Below are positions 56,459 through 64,000 of a stretch of 64,000 nucleotides of DNA, in pieces; positions within the stretch are counted from its first letter, which is position 1, and each line of letters starts with the position of its first letter. The stretch covers positions 1,966,001 through 2,030,000 of the forward strand of contig JAKOON010000050.1 of assembly GCA_022577435.1 (NCBI GenBank), in the 5' to 3' direction. The position numbers and the translations under genes were made by a program. This DNA comes from Embiotoca jacksoni. Its lineage: Eukaryota; Chordata; Actinopteri; Embiotocidae. The notes beneath the pieces are model-generated. The model was not told the origin of the DNA. It made no database searches and saw only the letters and a list, made by a program, of their open reading frames with translations.

Positions 56459-57480
56459 CGACGAGAAGCTGAACGCGGCGGTTACGGAGACGTTCTGCCA
56501 AGAAAGATTTGCGTCCCGAGTGTTCTTCACTTTAACACAGGCCCGCCGGTCCATTTTTTTGTTTTTTTTTTAACCACGTGCAAATTTTTTTTTCTCAGAT
56601 TGTAGGAACGGCAAAGCCCGACCGCGCATTATGTCGTACCTTGAAACCCATTTCCTTCTGTTGCGGAGTTGACGCGCCTCCTTAAACCGTTGCTACTTGG
56701 CGTCGCACCCGATGCCGGTGAAAACACATTAACAATAATGTCTCGATGAGGTCACCGTGCAGGTTCATTCAGTCCACAAAGGTACTCTACGATTCAGAAT
56801 GATATTTATTGTTATCTAATAACTCGGCGGTTTCATCCTTCACACTTTTTTTTTTTTTTTTTAGCCTAAAAGTATTAAAGAAAGGGTGAACGAAAGTAGC
56901 GACGTCAGCCGAACAGCAAATGTTCCCCTGAAAAACTCCACTTGGATTTGGGTCGGTTACAATCGTCAGATCCGAGCAACGGGCGAGATTAGGATTCAGC
57001 GAGCCGTTTGGAAAATTGGGACATTTCATGCCGAGCGATTCAAGGGGTTAAACCGTTTCGAGCGGCAGCACGATTAGTTTAAGTGTCACGGCAAGTGCAG
57101 TTTGCGTTCATGACAAATTCTGCACATTCGAAGCACAGACTGAAAACCAAAGCAATTTGATTGTCTTGTGGATGATTTGGGCCCGAGGCAGACGGGAGAT
57201 CTCTCGACGGCGGACATATGTGAAACACGTGTTTGCTTTTGTGGGCACATTTGAATTCTCTCCTGTTAAAACGGTTGAACGAGCCATGCTGTGCATCGCT
57301 GTACATAAATGTGTTATTTTTGGCTTTGAACTTTTTTTTTTTTTTTTTTTTTTGATTTGTTTGACATTTGTATTTTATGATGCCCGCTTTAAAAAAAAAA
57401 ACAAAAAAAAAAACAACAACTTTTTTTTTATTGATTGCTGATAACTTTGTCGTGGAAATTAAATAATATATTGTGATTTT
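56459..57480 (+). other. lurap1l: Probable lurap1l 3' UTR
   Basis: Non-coding sequence after the stop, with T runs at about 56847 and 57331, an A-rich run at about 57391, and ATTAAA hexamers at 56874 and 57458 that could serve as polyadenylation signals. The true 3' end cannot be fixed from sequence. Confidence 0.5.
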
Positions 57481-60400
57481 CTCACTCGCATTGTTTTAAC
57501 GTTTTTAATGCCAAGAAACACTGACGAAGTCTGAACTGTTGAGCAATCGTTCATTTTTAGAAACAAACCTCATTATGAATCTCAACGAGATGGAAAGTGA
57601 CCACGTGTTGCTTTCTTTCTTTTTTTTTACAAAATGTAACTTGAAAATAATCTATTTATAATGCAGTCAGACTTCGTGGTGCCCCGTGTAGGGAAAATTA
57701 CCCTTGTTAATTCACTGCGTCATGTTCCTCGGTCAAAACAGGAAGATGATTCTCAATCTGTCAAATCGCTGCTCGTTTTGTGCCTTTTTAAAACTCCCCT
57801 TTGGCTTTATATTCCGCACGGCATAACTAACTCGCGAGTATCTGTCATCTCGAGCGGGATGATTGGACCGTGCCGTTTTGAAAACGACCGACCCAAATGA
57901 AAACGAGACGCGATTGGAATTGAAACGCCGACCGCGCGGAATACGCGACGGGTCTCTTATGCTGTCCTCATTTGCGATGCGTCCCCGCCAGCTTCTTATC
58001 TTCCACGTGATAATTGAAGTTCCAGACCAGAGTATACAGGGAAAGTCATTACAGGAAAGATGAGAACCTTGGGTCTCTTTGGCTTGCAAATGACTTAGTG
58101 GCCACGGGCCGCAGGACTTCAGCAGTTCTTAGACTGTGAGCTGACATCAGGATTTTGGCTTTGGAAACACTGCCTTGTTGGATTAGTCTTCGGTTATTCA
58201 CACAGTCTGCGGAGCTGTGTCATGTCAGGGCCTCATCTTATTTGGAAATATCTTTTTTTTTTTTTGTGGGTGACGCGTCTGAGAGTCCTCTTGTGCGATA
58301 TGGAACGAGCAAGAACGAGATTGGACACCAGAGACGCTTTTCGGTGTCACATTCGGTCCAGACAGAAGTAATCACTTCATGCAGACACATTAAGCACACT
58401 TGTAACTTTGTCTCACTCCGATTGCAAAGCAGCTTTATTTGGTTTTCCGCGGCCATCCCTTATCTCTACCTCCCAGAGGCTTTGGAAAGCTTAAGCTCCC
58501 TGTCAAAACTGAACCGGGCCGCGAAACCAAAGGGGCCCCGAGAACAGCAGCACGACTTCCTTGTCAGCAATTCGCTTAAAAACACACACACACACAAAAA
58601 AAAAAAAAGTTCACTCGACTAATTTCATGTCCGAACACATCCGACTGCGAAATATCCAACTGATCGCTGATATCAACTTCAGGGAAACTGTTGAGACTAG
58701 AACCAGTGGCCTTGAAATAATTGGACATACAGAACAGGTTCTTTGAGTTTAAGTTGCGATAAGTCAAGAGTCAAAATTCCTGAGTGCTACATGGTACACT
58801 ACACATGAACAGGAGTTGCCTTTTGGGCCTGTTCCTGCTCTTATTAGTGTACATTTCCTCCGTGAAAAGGCAGAACCGGACAAGTTCTGTCTCTTCACAT
58901 TTTTGTTTTGTTTTTGCGCCCGCTGCAAACGTGTGCGCCTCTTTTCAAGATAAAAACTTAAGTAAATATGACCGTATTGTTGCTCTCGGAAAGTAAAAGG
59001 AGACCGGCCGTCGGTTTGCTTTCCAGCCGAGTAAAGTGACTCCCGAGTTTGTCAAATCCTCCCGTCGGCAATTATAGTCATCCTGATGCGAGGGTGAATG
59101 ACACCTGGGCTTCGCGGAAAGCAAACAAAAAGGAAAATCAGCTTCCGTCCCCCCCCCCCACCCTCCCGAGTTGGGGAGCGGAGTACAAAACAATGATTTA
59201 TTCATTCCCTTAGTTAGTCCTCGGTTACCTCACTTGAGCACAAATAATTACGCCGCTGTACAGTCAAAAGCAGCGGCTTCCAGCAGGGATCCATTAACAA
59301 ATTCGACACTGGGGTTGGACCCGTGCCACGAGATGAAGGGAAACCAATACCGTCTGGTATCTGGGGAAACCGTCACCACGCGACCAAATGAGGATACGGG
59401 ATACGGGGTGACTGGAGCGGCGTGCAGAGGGAGATCAAAAGAGCCAGAGACAAAGTGGACGCCTCAGACGGGAAGCTGCGCGTCCAGAGTGAACATACGC
59501 AACTGTCAAGTTCCTTTATTCTGGTTTAATTCGCTTTTCTCTTTGCAGACGTGTGGTTTGTTTCACAGTTCGGTTGCAACTTTAAACAGGCCGGAGAACT
59601 CTATAAAAAGCCACTCTTAATATTAAAGAGTAACGGAAGGAATTAGAATGGATGTTTGCGACGGCTGCGCGTGACATGCAGTCAGCGCTCGGATGGATAC
59701 GGCACGTTTGGTCCTCTTGAGCGCCCCGGCACATTCCCGGGCGCGAGGAGCTCCGCGATGGGAGGCTACGAAGCCGTGGAAAACTTAATAAGGCCCGTTC
59801 GGTTGCATGGATATCTCGGATATCTTGTTTCGTCTCGGAAAAATACTCAATGAACGTCAAGGTTAGCCACAGCCCCGATGTCCCTCGCATGAGGTTTTCT
59901 GGCCGGCTGACGAGCTCGGGCACATTTAAATACAGACCGAATTTCTCATTTGGATCATTACACAAGTGGAAATCATAGTCGACCCCGCTCGTATGTCAGG
60001 AAAACATCCGTGTCGGGGAGATAAAGTCTAATGGGAGCTCTGTTTGGCTTTCTGCCGAGCTGCGAGTCTCTTATAAAAGGCCTCGTGAAACTTTAGCTCC
60101 TCTCGGGAACCGCCGCGTTCGACCGCAGCAGAAATCACTTTAAAACCGTCTCCGTCAGCGCAAATATTAGACGTTAACAATGGCCGGCTCCGCTCTGAGA
60201 GCTGGAGAGTGACCCTCTGGAAGCTTTCTGTAAACATCTCGTGGAAAACATTTGAGAAACCCCGATACAGAAAGTGGACAGCTTGAGAATTTACCATCCA
60301 GACTGGTCGGGCTGCATCCCACTCATAATTTGTGGGGTATTTTTAATCACCATAAAACATGCAGAGCTTTATTATTTATCAGATATAATTACAGTGATAA

Positions 60401-63400
60401 AAGATTGAAAATCAACCCGTGAGACTTCATCTGGACCATTTTTGTCGGGTGTTCAGGAACCTCGAGGGATGAAACGAATTACCTCTAAGTCATCATAGTC
60501 ATTATTGTTTGACTGGCAAAACGAACCTGTTTTTAGTGTTTCAGTTCCAGGCTTTAACTTAAATAATGATCAAATATGTCCCACTCATTATAAACTGAAT
60601 AGCCTAAATACTTCTAACTGTAGTGCACATATCCCTGCATGTAGCCTATGCATATAAAAATAAGATAAAGTCACCCAAACATTTGCAATGGATTTCAAGT
60701 TTTAAAATTGTCCTGTCATGCTTAAGCTTGTGCTGCTACACTGTTCGCATAGTTTATTAGTTTTGGTTGAATGGCCACCCGTTATAAAGAACAAGGGGGG
60801 GGGCACACAGGAAAATTAGGCCTTGAGGAATTCAATCATATTTTGGCATTTAACAAGCTTCACAACGCAGAACTGTTCATTCGGTTACGCTATAATTCAG
60901 ATGCAATCAGTTGCTGATCGTGCAATAACATTTCTCTTTCCGGCATAAACTGGTGGAACAACTAAAAGGCTCCACTGTAACCGCTGTTAATGTCGACACC
61001 TGTCTCAGCTATTGTGGTTTTTTTCTGGGAATGAGTTTCTTTTTCAGGCTCTTTGTGCTCTGAGATTGACAATTAGTCATCGCTAGTCATGACTAACCTT
61101 TGCCCTGAAGACGACATTTTACTTAGCAGAGAAGAAAACATGAACTTATTTGTACCGTGACAATCGTGGAGATTAATGTCACTAAAGTCACAAGTTCTTA
61201 TCGGGTTTGATCAGTTCTGACTCTTGACGCGTATTCCTCTTTTCTTTTGTCATTTTAATTGTATTTCTTCTTGCCTTTAGAGTTTGCGAGCCTGTTTCTT
61301 TTATAACGTCGGTATTTTCTCCGTTCCAGCCTTGCGTCTTGTCGCCCAGGGTTTACCTTCCTGTGTGTCAGGTTGCCCCGTGACACCCCTGACTGCCTTG
61401 GGTGCGTTTCTGGACACGGGTGCCTGTTCCTGACCGCACCGCCGCGGTCCGAGCTGTTGAGCCAGTTGAGATTAAACTGCAGGCTATATAAACTGTGAAC
61501 CTTCAGCCGGCAGAGAGCGGAGAACAAAACAAAACCTCTATCCTGTTTGATCCCCCTCCTTTCTTTCTTTTTTTTTTTTCACCCTCTTTTCTCTTTCTAT
61601 CCGGGCCAGGAAGCCTTTCCATGACTATATTAGGAATCAAAGAGACCTCTACAGAAGGCACTGACCTTGTCAGAGCTTTTGAACTTTTGCTTTGCTCTTT
61701 GACAGCCAAGTTGGGAGTCATAGAGGAGCAAGAAAAAAAAAAAAAAATCGGTTTTGCTTTGAAGTTTTCAGAAGTTGTGGCATTTCAATGTGCGTGTTTA
61801 TGTCGACCGTACTCCAAACTTGTCTTTGAGAAAACTTTGCCAGTGCACCTTCGTGGTTGCGCGAACCGGGGCAATTATGCTGTCAAAAATGGACGCAGAC
61901 TATTAAGATATTCCCACGTTCATCTTCTCCTCGCTGATTTCAAACAAAAAAAAAAGCTCCGGCAGCAATAGGCCAAGAGGTCACTAATCTTTTCGAGTGT
62001 TTCCTGGCAACGGGGTGACCCTTCGCCGTTAAAGGAGCAGAGCTGGTGTTAAACTCGAGGCTGGCAAACATGCTTTACCCCGGACGTTTCCCTGCGGAGG
62101 GCTGCTTTGTAATTCCCTGGAAACTCATTCAAGTCAAACGAGGGCAGTTTGGGGTCAGCGGGAAAATCGTTATAATTGATTGACCCACAGAGTTTGGGAA
62201 ATCTCGACCCGATGACTTAACGGTGAAGACGTTTGGACACTGGCCGTCTGAGTGAAATAGTAGCTCGTGTTGTCGTTCTTATGCCTCGAGGCGTTTTCAG
62301 GATGGCGTTACTTTGTCGTCTCAGCAGGTGCATTTGTGCAGGTTTCAATTCAAAAGACAAAATGAAATGAATCTATAGTGTTTGACTGGCCGTAGGAAAA
62401 AGAATAGCTGACGTAGATTGTTTTTTTTTTTTTTGTTGTTGTTGTTGTTGTGTCTACTCCCGAGTGTTTTTCTTCTGTATTTTCTTGGGTTGTAAAGAAT
62501 TCTGCTGAGGACTTTCACAATTCACTTTATTGTTGGCTCCAGTTTATCAGTCAGAGCTCTGCAGCCTCCTCTTTCAGTCGGTTATTTTCTGCCCTGATAG
62601 GTTCTTTTTTTTTTTTTTTTTTTTTTTTCTCCACGTGATCTATGATCATTTCTGCACACGTTATCCCAGAGTATCACATCTTTCTTGTCATTGTGGGATC
62701 TCTTTTTCCGAACCGTTTCTGTCTGCGCTCCCTCATAATCTGTCATCCTTCGTGCAAAAAGAGACGTGATCCTCTTGGGAAAGGACTAATTCCGCCCCCC
62801 CCCCCCCTCCTGTGACTGTCCTGCAAGGGCGCACCCCCCCCCCCCACCCCCCCACCCCACCATGGTCCTCTCATGGCACTCCAGCAGTCACTGCTATTAT
62901 ATAAAGTCCTGTTATGAAATTACCTATTAAAATAACAGATTTTGTCGCGCTCATTTCAATCATGTTGTTACATTTTTCCGTGATTACAAGCCCAGAAATG
63001 TTACATAATGCTTTTGTGCCTTATCAAGAGACATTCTCAGCTGTCATCCACTTTTTGTATCACTGCAATCCCACTTCCATCTTCATATCAGTCTATTTCT
63101 TTTTTCCCCCCAGGTCTTCTAGATGTCAGCAGCCCTGGTTTACAAATCCAGACGGACGCACACAAAGCAGTTAGTGTCTGTTTTTTTCTGCCTCTTGTGC
63201 GGTTGGAGGGGCCATCCGAGTTCAAACCTCAAAACTTGCCACTGAAGCCCTCCTCTGCTTCTGAAAACTGCTGTAACAGGACCTTGAAGATTTCACTCAA
63301 GTGCTTTGATTTAAGAGGTAGAGGACCTCTAATATCCGGGGGGGGGGGTGGGGGTGGGGGTGGAGATTAGGACGCAGAACTGGCAAGGTTTCCTTGGCAC

Positions 63401-63724
63401 CCTCTTAAAGCCCCCTCATTCAAATCTAGAGCTTCAATGAAAACACCAGATCATTTCTTACTTGAGTAGGGTTTGGATGGTCCCCGCCGCAGAGGTGTAA
63501 TTCTGCAAGGTTTAAATTACCTGAACGTTTGCATGCAAAAGAGATGTTGATTTGGAGTTGATTTGGAGTGTAAATTTGAAGAAACTACCTGGACAGCGTT
63601 CCCCTCGCTGTGACCCATGCACGACGTGTTAATACAAACTACGGTAGCTACTTGTCGGATTGTTACTACAGGAGGCAGAGGAATAACTGAAAATCAAATA
63701 CAAAGATCTGCGAGGAAGTCGCTG

Positions 63725-63725
<1 letters not shown>
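57481..63725. other. Gene-free downstream region
   Basis: No further exon was recognised. The segment is richer in CpG than the upstream desert over 57.6-60.3 kb but contains only short open frames without known domains. It includes C-rich runs near 62.8 kb, a G-rich run near 63.34 kb, a T-run near 62.61 kb and a GTT tract near 62.43 kb. In human the next gene on this side is MPDZ on the opposite strand; nothing of it is visible here. Confidence 0.5.

Positions 63726-63726
<1 letters not shown>

Positions 63727-63756
<30 letters not shown>
63727..63756. repeat. poly(C) run, 30 nt
   Basis: The longest C run in the window, directly abutting the hAT-like end that follows. Confidence 0.95.
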
Positions 63757-63826
63757 TATATCGTCAATCGCCACTCAGACAAAATATATCGGGATGTGAT
63801 TTTTGGTCCGCATCGCCCAGCCAGTG
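63757..63826 (-). mobile_element. hAT-like transposon end
   Basis: TATATCGTCAATCGCC, AAAATATATCGGGATGTGAT and GCATCGCCCAGCCAGTGTA together resemble, on the minus strand, the end of a common fish element that begins with a GGGCTGGGCGATAT-type terminus followed by ATCACGATAT-type words. Only this end is present and the inner part is lost or replaced by the poly(C) run. Recognition is from memory. Confidence 0.5.
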
Positions 63827-64000
63827 TATTCTGTTTCTCAATACTGACGTTTGATTATGAGTATGATGGCGGTGTTCTCTGCACTTGGCAACGCACTTCT
63901 TTTTCTTTTTCTTTGGTCAAACTTTCTAAAATACGCAACACGTGACCTGAAGCCCCGCCCGCGCGTCGCACGTCTCAAATCAGAAGCCATCGGAATGAGT
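63827..64000. other. Window end, nothing recognised
   Basis: Unique-looking sequence with a modest CpG rise in the last 50 bases. Confidence 0.4.

Noticed and set aside
56003..56554. 183-codon minus-strand frame over lurap1l exon 2
   Set aside because: Antisense shadow caused by high GC at third codon positions; low-complexity Ala/Val-rich product.
1..64000. CRISPR arrays, operons, phage or plasmid functions
   Set aside because: The window is vertebrate nuclear DNA; tandem structure is limited to microsatellites and one 33-bp duplication.

Overview
The window is nuclear DNA from a ray-finned fish, most likely a percomorph-type teleost with a compact genome. Evidence for this is the short-intron vertebrate genes, the abundant (GT)n, (GA)n and (AT)n microsatellites, and recognisable remnants of fish SINEs and hAT, piggyBac-like and Tc1-like DNA transposons. 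There are no prokaryotic features: no operons, no CRISPR and no insertion sequences.

Only two protein-coding genes can be supported, both on the + strand in the right-hand quarter. The first is tyrp1 (tyrosinase-related protein 1, a melanosomal enzyme), with seven coding exons from 47482 to 51668 and a 521-residue product. The second is lurap1l (leucine-rich adaptor protein 1-like), with two coding exons from 53249 to 56458 and a 202-residue product. The pair keeps the order and orientation of TYRP1-LURAP1L in human, but only about 1.6 kb separates stop codon from start codon. Teleosts carry two tyrp1 copies (a and b), and the sequence alone does not tell me which this is.

Layout: 1-47 kb is a gene desert, AT-rich, with microsatellites, scattered transposon remnants, a CpG-dense patch at 42.5-43.1 kb and a nested hAT mosaic at 44.1-45.4 kb. 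The tyrp1 promoter lies at about 47.2 kb, with a one-mismatch M-box (MITF site) next to a TATA-like element. After lurap1l, 56.5-64 kb holds its probable 3' UTR and then non-coding DNA ending in a 30-C run and the end of a hAT-like element. A large regulatory desert upstream of TYRP1 is also the arrangement known in mammals.

The points most worth a second look are: a GC-AG intron in tyrp1 (intron 4); an almost pure poly(C) splice-acceptor tract in front of tyrp1 exon 2, which carries the first metal-binding site; the variant M-box; a CpG-dense patch with a perfect 11-bp inverted repeat inside tyrp1 intron 2; and the unexplained CpG-dense segment 4 kb upstream. I found no convincing sign of a wholly new biological system.
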